From positions 1-37,916 of the forward strand of contig NZ_ABLD01000039.1 of assembly GCF_000172415.1 (NCBI RefSeq): DNA of 37,916 nt, read 5' to 3'. Every line of letters begins with the position of its first letter. Within the stretch, counting starts at the first letter, position 1. This stretch comes from Paraburkholderia graminis C4D1M. Its GTDB lineage: Bacteria; Pseudomonadota; Gammaproteobacteria; Burkholderiales; Burkholderiaceae. The notes beneath the pieces are model-generated. The model worked only from the letters and a program-made list of their open reading frames with translations, was not told the DNA's origin and made no database searches. Position numbers and translations under genes: made by a program. Positions 8,240-16,533 of this stretch are shown here, in pieces.

Positions 8240-8887
8240 TCAAGCCGGACGCGACGCCGCGATATACGCCTTACGGTCCTCGGTCACGCGCTGCGCGGCG
8301 GGCCGTCCGTTGATCGCCTTCACATAGCTTTTCCAGTCCACGCCGGCATCGAGCAAAAAGTCGCGGCCGTAAATAGCCTGCGTCGTCATGCCGACAAGCG
8401 GCAAGCTCACGAAGCCCGCGGCGTCCGCGATACTGAACCGTTCGCCGCGCAAGTACGGCGCGAACTTCGCGATCCGCCTGAAGCCCGCGATGTGATGCGC
8501 AAGCAGCTTCTCGACGCGGCCCTTGGTCGCGTCGGTGACGGTGCCGCCGAAAAACGCTTCCTTGTACAGATTGCGCGCCGTCAGCTCCAGATGCACGTCG
8601 ACGAACGTGATCAACTCGCGCTCCTTCGCGGCCTCCCACGGATCGGCGGAGAAAATCCGCTTGTCGGGAAAGCGCGCGGCCAGGTATTCGACAATGCATT
8701 GCGACTCGCAAAGATCGCCGTCTTCCGTCTGCAGGTAAGGCACTTTGCCAAGCGGCGAATGCGCGACGACGGCCTCGTCCTGGCTCGGCTGCACGAACAC
8801 TTCCTCGAACTCGATGCCGTGTTCCAGCAGAACGAACTTCACCTTGTTGTAGTAGTTCGAAAGCGCGAATCCGCAGAGCTTGATCAT
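8240..8887 (-). CDS. Glutathione S-transferase family protein
   Basis: The 215-residue protein has the two-domain GST layout. The N-terminal thioredoxin-like half contains the cis-proline segment GKVPYL and ESQCIVEYL, where the usual ES-A-I has Gln-Cys. The C-terminal helical half contains FSIADAAGF, the conserved N-capping box. GST enzymes conjugate or reduce substrates using glutathione in the cytoplasm. I moved the start to ATG 8887 because it is preceded by GAGGAGA at the right distance; an upstream in-frame extension would add an unlikely Ala-rich leader. It is divergent from the acyl-CoA cluster, and a palindrome lies between them. Confidence 0.9.
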   Translation of the reverse strand: MIKLCGFALSNYYNKVKFVLLEHGIEFEEVFVQPSQDEAVVAHSPLGKVPYLQTEDGDLCESQCIVEYLAARFPDKRIFSADPWEAAKERELITFVDVHLELTARNLYKEAFFGGTVTDATKGRVEKLLAHHIAGFRRIAKFAPYLRGERFSIADAAGFVSLPLVGMTTQAIYGRDFLLDAGVDWKSYVKAINGRPAAQRVTEDRKAYIAASRPA

Positions 8888-8967
8888 CGTTGTCTCCTCA
8901 TTGCTTCGGTAGGTGAGGCCGCCGGTCCGAGCAGAGGCGGCGGCCGCCGCGCAACCATCGAGTAATT

Positions 8968-8979
8968 GCACGAGCGTGC
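8968..8979. promoter_or_regulatory. Operator-like palindrome upstream of the acyl-CoA cluster
   Basis: GCACG, two bases, then CGTGC form a 12-bp palindrome 15 bases upstream of ATG 8995, in the divergent gap with the GST gene. The shape (5-2-5) is typical of TetR-type operators in acyl-CoA pathways. An AT-rich stretch that could contain a -10 follows at 8980-8990, but I cannot match a good -35 to it. Confidence 0.4.
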
Positions 8980-8994
8980 TATTCTAAAATAACC

Positions 8995-10569
8995 ATGGAG
9001 TCGAGCAACATCATGACCTCTCGCAACTTCAGCATCGAGACTATCGGCATTGTCGGCAGCGGCGCGATGGGCCGCGGCATTGCGCAGATCGCGGCGCTCG
9101 CGGGCCTGAGCGTGCGCCTGTACGACACCAACCCGGCCGCTATCGGCGCCGCGCGCGACTACCTCGCCGAGACGTTCGCCAAGCTGACCGCCAAGGGCAA
9201 GCTCGACGAAGCGCGCTCGCTGGCTGCGCTCACCAACGTCAAGCCCGCGCATGCGATCAGCGAACTGGTCGACTGCGACCTCGTGATCGAGGCAATCGTC
9301 GAAAAACTCGACGTGAAGCAGGCGCTCTTTCGCGAGCTGGAGACTGTGGTCAGCGGACGTTGCGTGCTCGCGTCGAACACGTCGTCGCTGTCCATCACGG
9401 CGATTGCCGCGGGCTGTACCGACCCGTCGCGCGTGGTCGGCTATCACTTCTTCAATCCGGTCCCGCTGATGAAAGTCGTCGAAGTGATCGACGGCCTGCG
9501 CAGCGACCGCGAGGCGGGCGACGCGTTGATGGACCTCGCGCGCCGTATGGGCCACACACCGGTCCGCGCGAAAGACATGCCGGGCTTCATCGTCAATCAC
9601 GCGGGCCGCGGCATGAACACCGAGGGCCTGCGCGTGGCCGGCGAAGGCGTGGCGAGCTTCGTCGACATCGACAGGATCATGCGTGAGCAAGCGGGCTTTC
9701 GTCTCGGCCCGTTCGAGCTGCTCGACCTGACCGCGCTCGACGTCTCGCATCCGGTGATGGAGTCGATCTACCATCAGTTCTATGAAGAGCCGCGCTTCAC
9801 GCCCTCGCCCATCACCGGCACGCGGCTCGCGGGCGGACTGCTGGGACGCAAGACGGGCGAAGGGTTTTATCGCTACGAAGACGGCAAGCAGCAGGTGCCC
9901 GCGGAGACGCCCGCGCCCGCAGCGTTGCCAGGCAGCGTGTGGGTCAGCAAGCGTTACCCAGGAGCCTACGATGCCGTCGTGCAACTCATCGGCAAAGCGG
10001 GCGTGAAGCTCGACGAAGGCGCGACGCCCGCCGCCGACTCGCTGATCGTCGTCACGCCGTTCGGCCACGACGCAAGCACGGCCGCCGTGGACGAAACGCT
10101 CGACGCGAGCCGCGTCGTCGCGATCGACGCGCTCTTTCCGCTCGTCGGCGCGCAACGCCGCACGCTGATGACAACACCCGCGACCACACGCGCCGCGCGC
10201 GATGCGGGCCACGCGCTCTTTGCCGCCGACGGCGTGCCCGTCACCGTGATCCGCGACTCGACAGGCTTCGTCGCGCAACGCGTGGTGGCGACGATCGTCA
10301 ACATCGGCTGCGACATCGCGCAGAAACAGATCGCGACGCCGCAAGACATCGACCTCGCGGTGACGCTCGGCCTCGGCTATCCGCGCGGCCCGCTGGCACT
10401 CGGCGACGCGCTCGGCGCGGCAACCATCCTCACCATTCTGCGCAGCATGTACGACGTGCTCGGCGATCCGCGCTACCGGCCATCGCCGTGGCTCGCGCGC
10501 CGCGCGCAACTCGGCATGTCGCTCACGCAATGCGACGCCGCCGACAACCCCACGGAGACACAATCATGA
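8995..10569 (+). CDS. 3-hydroxyacyl-CoA dehydrogenase (PaaH-like, two C-terminal domains)
   Basis: This 524-residue enzyme oxidises 3-hydroxyacyl-CoA to 3-ketoacyl-CoA with NAD+. The NAD-binding GSGAMG sits at residues 21-26. The catalytic pair is His151 and Glu163 in YHFFNPVPLMKVVEV, with Asn201 in FIVNHAGRG. A first 3HCDH C-terminal domain follows, and a second, diverged dehydrogenase/C-terminal unit fills about residues 330-515, as in PaaH-like proteins. The stop codon overlaps the next start (ATGA), so the two are translationally coupled. ATG 8995 lacks a clear ribosome-binding site; ATG 9013 is an alternative with GGAG twelve bases upstream. It is the first gene of the plus-strand acyl-CoA cluster. 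Confidence 0.92.
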   Translation: MESSNIMTSRNFSIETIGIVGSGAMGRGIAQIAALAGLSVRLYDTNPAAIGAARDYLAETFAKLTAKGKLDEARSLAALTNVKPAHAISELVDCDLVIEAIVEKLDVKQALFRELETVVSGRCVLASNTSSLSITAIAAGCTDPSRVVGYHFFNPVPLMKVVEVIDGLRSDREAGDALMDLARRMGHTPVRAKDMPGFIVNHAGRGMNTEGLRVAGEGVASFVDIDRIMREQAGFRLGPFELLDLTALDVSHPVMESIYHQFYEEPRFTPSPITGTRLAGGLLGRKTGEGFYRYEDGKQQVPAETPAPAALPGSVWVSKRYPGAYDAVVQLIGKAGVKLDEGATPAADSLIVVTPFGHDASTAAVDETLDASRVVAIDALFPLVGAQRRTLMTTPATTRAARDAGHALFAADGVPVTVIRDSTGFVAQRVVATIVNIGCDIAQKQIATPQDIDLAVTLGLGYPRGPLALGDALGAATILTILRSMYDVLGDPRYRPSPWLARRAQLGMSLTQCDAADNPTETQS

Positions 10570-11354
10570 GCGCCGAACTGCTGACCTCGCGCCCGCCCGA
10601 AAGCGAATCGACGCTGGTCCTCACGCTGTCCAATCCCGGCGCTCGCAACGCGCTGCATCCCGACATGTACGCGGCCGGAATCGAAGCACTCGATTCGGTG
10701 GAACGCGATCCGTCGATTCGCGCCGTCGTGATCGCGGGCGCGGACAACTTTTTTTGCGCGGGCGGCAATCTGAATCGCCTGCTCGAAAATCGCGCGAAAG
10801 ATCCTTCTGTGCAGGCACAAAGCATCGACCTGCTTGCCGAGTGGATTTCGGCGCTGCGGTTTTCATCGAAACCGATTATTGCAGCCGTCGACGGCGCCGC
10901 GGCCGGCGCGGGCTTTTCGCTCGCGCTCGCGTGCGATCTGATCGTCGCTGGTGAAGACGCCAAATTCGTGATGTCGTATGCGCGCGTCGGCCTCACGCCC
11001 GACGGCGGCGGCTCATGGTTCCTCGCGCAAGCGCTGCCTCGCCAACTCGCAACGGAAGTGCTGATCGAAGGCAAGCCGATCGGCGCCGCGCGTTTGCACG
11101 AAGTGGGCGTCGTCAACAAACTGGCGAAGCCGGGCACCGCGCGCGACGCCGCCGTTGCGTGGGCCGACGAACTCGGCAAGATCTCGCCCAATTCGGTCGC
11201 GCGCATCAAGACGCTGGTGTGCGCGGCCGGCACGCAGCCGCTTTCCACGCATCTGGTTGCGGAGCGCGATAACTTCGTCGCTTCGCTGCATCATCGCGAG
11301 GGGCTTGAGGGCATTTCCGCGTTCCTCGAAAAACGCGCTCCCGTGTACAAGTGA
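10566..11354 (+). CDS. Enoyl-CoA hydratase/isomerase family protein (PaaG-like residues)
   Basis: The 262-residue crotonase-fold protein has the oxyanion-hole segments FFCAGGNL (62-69) and GAAAGAGFSL (110-119). Compared with rat mitochondrial hydratase, both catalytic glutamates are replaced: Ser118 for Glu144 and Tyr138 for Glu164. Asp146 in GLTPDGGGS matches the catalytic aspartate of PaaG and of 4-chlorobenzoyl-CoA dehalogenase. It is therefore more likely an enoyl-CoA isomerase than a simple hydratase; this is inference from residues. It overlaps the upstream dehydrogenase by four bases and ends ten bases before the phosphatase gene, which places it firmly in the operon. Confidence 0.9.
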   Translation: MSAELLTSRPPESESTLVLTLSNPGARNALHPDMYAAGIEALDSVERDPSIRAVVIAGADNFFCAGGNLNRLLENRAKDPSVQAQSIDLLAEWISALRFSSKPIIAAVDGAAAGAGFSLALACDLIVAGEDAKFVMSYARVGLTPDGGGSWFLAQALPRQLATEVLIEGKPIGAARLHEVGVVNKLAKPGTARDAAVAWADELGKISPNSVARIKTLVCAAGTQPLSTHLVAERDNFVASLHHREGLEGISAFLEKRAPVYK

Positions 11355-11364
11355 ACAAGGAATC

Positions 11365-12081
11365 ATGGCCGCCTATCAGCTACCCAAGCGCCGCCGCATT
11401 TACCTGATGCGTCACGGCGACGTGACGTACTTCGACGACTCCGGCCGCACGATCGATCCTGAAACGGTGCCGTTGAACGCCAACGGCCGCGAACAGGCGA
11501 GCGCGGCGGGCCGCGTGTTCGCTGAGCAGCAGGTGCGCTTCGATCGCGTGATCGTCAGCGGCTTGCCGCGCACGATCGAAACCGCGCAGCGCGTGCTGGC
11601 CGAGACCGGTCAGCAAATCGAACTGGAGATCGAGCCGGCCTGGCAGGAGATTCGCGGCGGCAAGCTGCGGCAGATTCCGCTGCAAGACCTCGAAGCGGCG
11701 TTTCTCGGCGTGTTCGACGGTATCGTGCCGGAAAGCACGCGCTTTCTCGATGGCGAGACGATCGGCGAGTTGTTCGATCGCGTCGTGCCCGCGGTCGCCG
11801 CGTTGCGCGAAGACAGTTCGTGGGACACGGTGTTGCTGGTGCTGCACGGCGGCGTCAATCGCGCGATTCTCTCGCATGCGCTCACCGCGGGCGGCCGCAC
11901 GTTCTTCGGGCATCTCGCGCAGGCCACCGGCTGCATCAATGCGCTCGACGTAGGCACCGCGCCACGCGACTGGGTGCTGCGTGCAATCAACTATTCGCCG
12001 CCATCGCCGCTGCATCGCGACATCCGCAATACGACGATGGAAATTCTCTACGCACAATTCATCCAATCCACGCGTAGCTGA
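11365..12081 (+). CDS. Histidine phosphatase family protein
   Basis: The 238-residue protein carries the RHG signature at residues 16-18 (IYLMRHGDV), with the phospho-accepting His17, and a second histidine in VLLVLHGGVNRA. This is the phosphoglycerate mutase-like/histidine phosphatase fold, acting on small phosphorylated molecules in the cytoplasm. ATG 11365 has AAGG four bases upstream. It sits between a crotonase and a kinase-like gene, so it may remove phosphate from an intermediate or a dead-end product of that kinase. No substrate can be read from the sequence. Confidence 0.88.
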   Translation: MAAYQLPKRRRIYLMRHGDVTYFDDSGRTIDPETVPLNANGREQASAAGRVFAEQQVRFDRVIVSGLPRTIETAQRVLAETGQQIELEIEPAWQEIRGGKLRQIPLQDLEAAFLGVFDGIVPESTRFLDGETIGELFDRVVPAVAALREDSSWDTVLLVLHGGVNRAILSHALTAGGRTFFGHLAQATGCINALDVGTAPRDWVLRAINYSPPSPLHRDIRNTTMEILYAQFIQSTRS

Positions 12082-12101
12082 AACCGAACCGGAGGAGACA
12101 C

Positions 12102-13208
12102 ATGGCGCAAGCGTCACACAGCGGCGAGCCGGAACAGCAAGCGGATTACTCGGCCTTCGAGGGCACGCGCCCCGTCAACGAGCGTCAGCGCTTTGACGGC
12201 GACGCGCTCGCCGCGTGGCTCGCGCAACACGTCGACGGTTTTTCGGGGCCGCTCACGGTCGAACAGTTCGCCGGCGGCCAATCGAACCCGACCTTCAAAC
12301 TGGTCACGCCCTCGCGGGCCTATGTGATGCGCGCGAAGCCCGGACCGGCGGCGAAATTGCTGCCGTCCGCGCATGCCGTCGAACGCGAATATCGCGTGAT
12401 GCATGCGCTTGCCGACACGGACGTGCCCGTCGCCCGCATGCTCGCGTTGTGCGAGGACGAAAGCGTGATCGGCCGGGCCTTTTACGTGATGGAGTTCGTC
12501 GAAGGCCGCGTGTTATGGGATCAGTCGCTGCCGGGCATGAGCGCCGACGAACGAGCCGCAGTCTACGACGAGATGAATCGCGTGATCGCCGCTCTCCACA
12601 GTGTCGAGCCGGATAGCGTGGGTCTTTCGGACTACGGCAAGCCGGGCAACTACTTCGCGCGTCAGATCGGCCGCTGGAGCAAGCAGTATGTCGCGTCCGA
12701 AACCGAACCCATCGACGCGATGCAGCGTCTGATCGAATGGCTGCCGCAGCATATGCCGGCCGAGACGGGGCAACGCGCGTCGATCGTGCATGGCGATTAC
12801 CGGCTCGATAACCTGATCTTCGACCGCAAGGAACCGAAAGTGCTTGCCGTGCTCGACTGGGAGTTGTCGACGCTCGGCGATCCGCTCGCGGACTTCGCCT
12901 ATCACTGCATGGCGTGGCACGTCGATCCCGCGCAGTTTCGCGGCATCGCGGGTCTCGACTGGGCAGCGCTGGGCATTCCCGACGAGCAGCAGTACGTCGA
13001 GCGCTATTGCAAACGTACCGGCTTCGAGATTCGCGGCGACTGGAATTTTTACCTCGCCTACAACATGTTCCGTATCGCCGCGATTTTGCAGGGAATCATG
13101 AAGCGTGTCGTCGATGGCACGGCGGCGAGCGCACAAGCTCTGGATGCAGGCCGCCGCGCAAGACCGATGGCCGAGCTCGCCTGGCGTTACGCGCAGAAAG
13201 TGCGCTGA
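12102..13208 (+). CDS. Phosphotransferase family protein (APH fold, ACAD10/ACAD11 N-domain-like)
   Basis: The 368-residue protein has the aminoglycoside-phosphotransferase kinase fold. IVHGDYRLDNLIF at about 228-240 gives the catalytic Asp232 and metal-binding Asn237, and LDWELSTLGDP at 251-261 gives the second metal-binding Asp252. This version of the motifs is the one seen in the N-terminal half of mammalian ACAD10/ACAD11 and in LvaA of Pseudomonas putida, which phosphorylates 4-hydroxyacyl-CoA. A GGAGGAGA site precedes ATG 12102. The next gene is an acyl-CoA dehydrogenase, matching the ACAD11 domain order. Antibiotic resistance is unlikely given this context. Confidence 0.9.
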   Translation: MAQASHSGEPEQQADYSAFEGTRPVNERQRFDGDALAAWLAQHVDGFSGPLTVEQFAGGQSNPTFKLVTPSRAYVMRAKPGPAAKLLPSAHAVEREYRVMHALADTDVPVARMLALCEDESVIGRAFYVMEFVEGRVLWDQSLPGMSADERAAVYDEMNRVIAALHSVEPDSVGLSDYGKPGNYFARQIGRWSKQYVASETEPIDAMQRLIEWLPQHMPAETGQRASIVHGDYRLDNLIFDRKEPKVLAVLDWELSTLGDPLADFAYHCMAWHVDPAQFRGIAGLDWAALGIPDEQQYVERYCKRTGFEIRGDWNFYLAYNMFRIAAILQGIMKRVVDGTAASAQALDAGRRARPMAELAWRYAQKVR

Positions 13209-13318
13209 TGACCGGCGCGGCTGCCGCGCTTCATCACGCGGGCATGCTCGCGCGCTTGCATGCTTGCACTTCAGGCAACGCCCACATTGAATGTCGTCCG
13301 TTATCCGCGAGGTCATAG

Positions 13319-14578
13319 ATGAATTTCGATTACACCCCGAAGGTTCAGGCGCTGCGCGAAAAGCTGCTCGCCTTTTTCGACGAGCACATTTATCCAAACG
13401 AGCACGCGTTCTACGCGGAGATCGCGCAAAACCGGCAAGACGGCAACGCGTGGCAGCCGACGCAACTGATCGAAGAACTCAAGCAGAAAGCGCGCAACGC
13501 GGGGCTCTGGAATCTGTTCCTGCCCGACTCCGTGCGTGGCGCCGGGCTCAGCAACCTCGAATACGCGCCGCTGTGCGAAATCATGGGCCGCGTGCCCTGG
13601 GCGCCCGAGGTGTTCAATTGCAATGCGCCCGACACCGGCAACATGGAAACGATCGAGCGCTACGGCAGCGAAGAGAACAAACGCGAATGGCTCGAGCCGC
13701 TTTTGCAAGGGCACATTCGTTCGGCATTTCTGATGACGGAGCCGGAAGTCGCTTCGTCGGATGCCACGAATATCCAGACCAGCATCGTGCGCGATGGCGA
13801 CTATTACGTGATCAACGGGCACAAGTGGTGGTCTTCGGGCGCGGGCGATCCGCGTTGCAAGATCTACATCGTGATGGGCAAGACCGATCCCGATGCGCCG
13901 CGCCATCAACAGCAGTCAATGATCCTCGTTCCCGCCGACGCGACCGGCATCACGGTGCGCCGTCCGCTTTCCGTTTTCGGCTACGACGACGCGCCGCACG
14001 GCCACATGGAAATCACGCTCGAGAACGTGCGCGTGCCGGCGGCCAACATGCTGCTCGGTGAAGGCCGCGGCTTCGAGATTGCGCAAGGGCGCCTCGGACC
14101 GGGACGCATCCACCATTGCATGCGTCTCATCGGCCTTGCGGAGCGCGCGCTCGAATTGATGTGCAAACGGTCGCTGCAACGCGTCGCCTTCGGCAAGCCT
14201 GTGGCGATGCAAGGCGTGACGCAGGAGCGCATTGCAGAAGCGCGCTGCATGATCGAACAGGCGCGCCTGCTCACGCTCAAAACCGCGTACATGATGGACA
14301 CGGTGGGCAACAAGAGCGCGCGCGGCGAAATTGCGATGATCAAGGTGGTCGCGCCTAACATGGCGTGTCAGGTGATCGATTGGGCGATCCAGGCGCACGG
14401 CGCCGGCGGCATCAGCGACGACTTCCCGCTCGCGTACGCTTATGCGTCGGCCCGAACGCTGCGTTTCGCCGACGGTCCCGATGAAGTGCATCGTAATGCG
14501 ATCGCCAAGCTCGAACTCGCGCGTTATATGGAGCCGGGCGCGGCGGCTCGCGTCGAGACGCCGGTTACGCGCGTTTGA
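13319..14578 (+). CDS. Acyl-CoA dehydrogenase, ACAD10/ACAD11-like
   Basis: The 419-residue flavoprotein has the three acyl-CoA dehydrogenase parts: an N-terminal helical domain, a middle beta domain (about 130-240, with FLMTEPEVASSDATNIQ and WWSSG) and a C-terminal helical domain with FGKPVAMQGVTQERIAEAR and IQAHGAGGISDDFPLA. It binds FAD and acts on acyl-CoA thioesters. The length and motifs fit the group that pairs with an APH-type kinase, as in ACAD11. There the kinase phosphorylates the 4-hydroxyl and the dehydrogenase-fold domain eliminates phosphate. GAGG six bases before ATG 13319 supports the start. It lies 110 bp after the kinase gene. Confidence 0.92.
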   Translation: MNFDYTPKVQALREKLLAFFDEHIYPNEHAFYAEIAQNRQDGNAWQPTQLIEELKQKARNAGLWNLFLPDSVRGAGLSNLEYAPLCEIMGRVPWAPEVFNCNAPDTGNMETIERYGSEENKREWLEPLLQGHIRSAFLMTEPEVASSDATNIQTSIVRDGDYYVINGHKWWSSGAGDPRCKIYIVMGKTDPDAPRHQQQSMILVPADATGITVRRPLSVFGYDDAPHGHMEITLENVRVPAANMLLGEGRGFEIAQGRLGPGRIHHCMRLIGLAERALELMCKRSLQRVAFGKPVAMQGVTQERIAEARCMIEQARLLTLKTAYMMDTVGNKSARGEIAMIKVVAPNMACQVIDWAIQAHGAGGISDDFPLAYAYASARTLRFADGPDEVHRNAIAKLELARYMEPGAAARVETPVTRV

Positions 14579-14739
14579 TGCCTTGCGTGCCGGAAGCTGT
14601 TTTTTTGCTCCGTTGGCGGCGGCGTTTCGACTGCGCGGTGGTCGTGGCCGTCGCCAGCAGCATCGTGCGATCTATGCTCTAATTTTCGCGAAGCGCGGCG
14701 CCCCGGTGGCGCCGCTGTCATAAACGAAAAGGAGCGAGG

Positions 14740-15441
14740 ATGATCGACGTCTATAGCTGGGCGACCCCGAACGGCCACAAGGTCCATATCATGCTCGAGG
14801 AGACGGGCCTCGAGTACAACGTGCACGCAATCAACATCGGCGCCGGCGATCAGTTCAGCGCCGAATTTCTGGACATCAGCCCGAATAACAAGATTCCGGC
14901 CATTACGGATTCCGAAGGCCCACGAAGCGCGGACGGCAAACCGTTCGCGTTGTTCGAATCGGGCGCGATACTCATTTACCTCGCCGAGAAAACCGGCCGC
15001 TTTCTGCCGACCGATCCGGCTGCCCGCTATTCAGTGCTGCAATGGCTGATGTTTCAGATGGGCGGACTCGGCCCCATGCTTGGACAGACGCACCACTTTC
15101 GCATCTACGCGCCCGAGCCGATCGAATACGCGGTCAACCGCTACACGAACGAAACGCGTCGCCTGTATGGCGTGATGGATAAGCAACTCGGCAAGACGCA
15201 ATATCTCGCCGGGAACGACTATACGATTGCCGACATCGCATCGTTTCCGTGGACGCGTTCATGGCAGAACCAGGGCGTCGAACTCGACGCATTTCCGAAC
15301 GTGAAGCGATGGCATGAAGAGATCGCCGCACGTCCGGCGGTTATGCGTGGTGTCGAAGTGCTCGCGTCCGCACGCAAACCGCTGATGGACGACAAGGCTA
15401 AAGAGGTGCTGTTCGGCGCGACGCAGTACGCGAAGCATTAG
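14740..15441 (+). CDS. Glutathione S-transferase family protein (YfcG/Nu-class-like)
   Basis: The 233-residue protein begins with WATPNGHKVHIMLEE, the Thr-Pro-Asn active-site segment of YfcG/YghU (Nu-class) GSTs, which act as glutathione-dependent disulfide or peroxide reductases. NNKIPAI holds the cis-proline and LFESGAILIYLAEK the glutathione gamma-glutamyl contact. The C-terminal half contains YTIADIASFPW. AAGGAG precedes ATG 14740. It is 161 bp downstream of the acyl-CoA dehydrogenase, so it may have its own promoter rather than belong to that operon. Confidence 0.9.
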   Translation: MIDVYSWATPNGHKVHIMLEETGLEYNVHAINIGAGDQFSAEFLDISPNNKIPAITDSEGPRSADGKPFALFESGAILIYLAEKTGRFLPTDPAARYSVLQWLMFQMGGLGPMLGQTHHFRIYAPEPIEYAVNRYTNETRRLYGVMDKQLGKTQYLAGNDYTIADIASFPWTRSWQNQGVELDAFPNVKRWHEEIAARPAVMRGVEVLASARKPLMDDKAKEVLFGATQYAKH

Positions 15442-15491
15442 GACGTAGCTGCGGCGTGTGCCTCGTGCCGTTCGCGTTGTGCGTTTTTCTT

Positions 15492-15527
15492 TCGCGCAAA
15501 GAAGCGCGAGGCGGCTCGCATGCCGCC
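15492..15527. terminator. Paired hairpins between convergent genes, possible terminator
   Basis: Two adjacent GC-rich hairpins lie in the 121-bp gap between the GST and MaoC genes: TCGCGC/GCGCGA (15492-15509, six-base loop) and GGCGGC/GCCGCC (15510-15527, six-base loop). Neither is followed by a proper T-tract, so efficiency as a terminator is doubtful. Confidence 0.35.
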
Positions 15528-15562
15528 CGCGCCGTGTGCTTTCGAAGCGGCCCGTCGAACGC

Positions 15563-16042
15563 TCAGAAATAGTGGCGCGTGATGAACTCGGCGATACACA
15601 CTGGCCGGTCAGCGCCCTGCCGCTCCACGGCCACATTCCATATCACTTGCACGCCCGCATTGTCGACATCGGCGACGGACGCAACGGCGAACTGCGCGCG
15701 CAATTGCGAGCCCACCAATACCGGCGACGTGAACCGCACGCGGTTCAATCCATAGTTCACGGCCATGCGTTGCTCGAGCCGTACCGTTTTTTGCAGCAGC
15801 GCCGGAATCAGCGAAAGCGTCATGAAACCGTGCGCGATCGCACCGCCGAATGGCGACTCACGCCGCGCGCGCTCCGGGTCGACGTGGATCCACTGCTGGT
15901 CGCCGGTGGCCTCGGCGAAACGATCGACGCTCGGCTGGTCGATCGTCACCCAGTCGCTAACAAGCGCCGCTCCGCCGACGAGCGCACGCAGCGCCGCACT
16001 ATCGCGGAACACGGCACCAGGCGACGCGCTCGGCGCAGTCAT
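15563..16042 (-). CDS. MaoC family dehydratase (second of a pair)
   Basis: The 159-residue hot-dog-fold protein has the R-specific hydratase motif: the Asp and His of TGDQQWIHVD, followed by SPFGGAIAHGFMTLSL. It should hydrate a 2-enoyl-CoA. The start at ATG 16042 overlaps the stop of the preceding MaoC gene in an ATGA, so the two are translationally coupled and may form a heteromer. It is the last gene of the minus-strand acyl-CoA unit. Confidence 0.9.
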   Translation of the reverse strand: MTAPSASPGAVFRDSAALRALVGGAALVSDWVTIDQPSVDRFAEATGDQQWIHVDPERARRESPFGGAIAHGFMTLSLIPALLQKTVRLEQRMAVNYGLNRVRFTSPVLVGSQLRAQFAVASVADVDNAGVQVIWNVAVERQGADRPVCIAEFITRHYF

Positions 16043-16497
16043 GATGAAGCGCCCGGATTGCGCAAGCCGAACAGGCCTTTGGAGCGCACCGTGATCACCG
16101 TCTCGCCATGCTGATTGATGCCCGCCCATTGCGTGGACACGATGCCGCGATCCGGCTTGCTCTCCGACACGCGCTTGTCGAGCACCGAGTTCGTCATGGT
16201 GATCGTGTCGCCGACGCGAACCGGCTTCAGCCAGCGTATTTCGTCGATGCCCGGCGAGCCCATCGACGTGGAGCCCGCCAGCGCGTTGCGCACCAGCATG
16301 CCCATCATCACTGAACAGGTGTGCCAGCCGCTCGCCACCAATCCGCGAAATGCGGACGCTTCGGCGGCGGCTTCGTCGACATGGAACGGTTGCGGGTCGA
16401 ACTTCTGCGCGAACTCGACGATTTCCTCGCGCGTGAAAGTGTGCTTGCCGATTTCGGTCGTCGAGCCGACCGTCATGTCCTCGTAACTCAGACCCAT
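16039..16497 (-). CDS. MaoC family dehydratase (first of a pair)
   Basis: The 152-residue hot-dog-fold protein carries FDPQPFHVDEAAA, the Asp and His of the hydratase motif, and GLVASGWHT, the second part of the active-site loop. It looks catalytically complete, unlike the degenerate half of some heteromeric MaoC pairs. A GGAG-type site (ccaggagataaag) precedes the ATG. It lies 36 bp after the small acyl-CoA dehydrogenase gene and overlaps the next MaoC gene by four bases. Confidence 0.9.
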   Translation of the reverse strand: MGLSYEDMTVGSTTEIGKHTFTREEIVEFAQKFDPQPFHVDEAAAEASAFRGLVASGWHTCSVMMGMLVRNALAGSTSMGSPGIDEIRWLKPVRVGDTITMTNSVLDKRVSESKPDRGIVSTQWAGINQHGETVITVRSKGLFGLRNPGASS

Positions 16498-16533
16498 CTC
16501 TTTATCTCCTGGCTGGCCGATTCGGTCGGCTAA

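Noticed and set aside
8884..10563. A 559-codon open frame on the minus strand
   Set aside because: It is antisense to the 3-hydroxyacyl-CoA dehydrogenase and shows no domain; the plus-strand gene has all its catalytic residues.
12102..13208. Aminoglycoside resistance gene
   Set aside because: The kinase motifs are of the APH fold, but the operon context with acyl-CoA genes and the motif style fit ACAD10/ACAD11/Lva kinases better.
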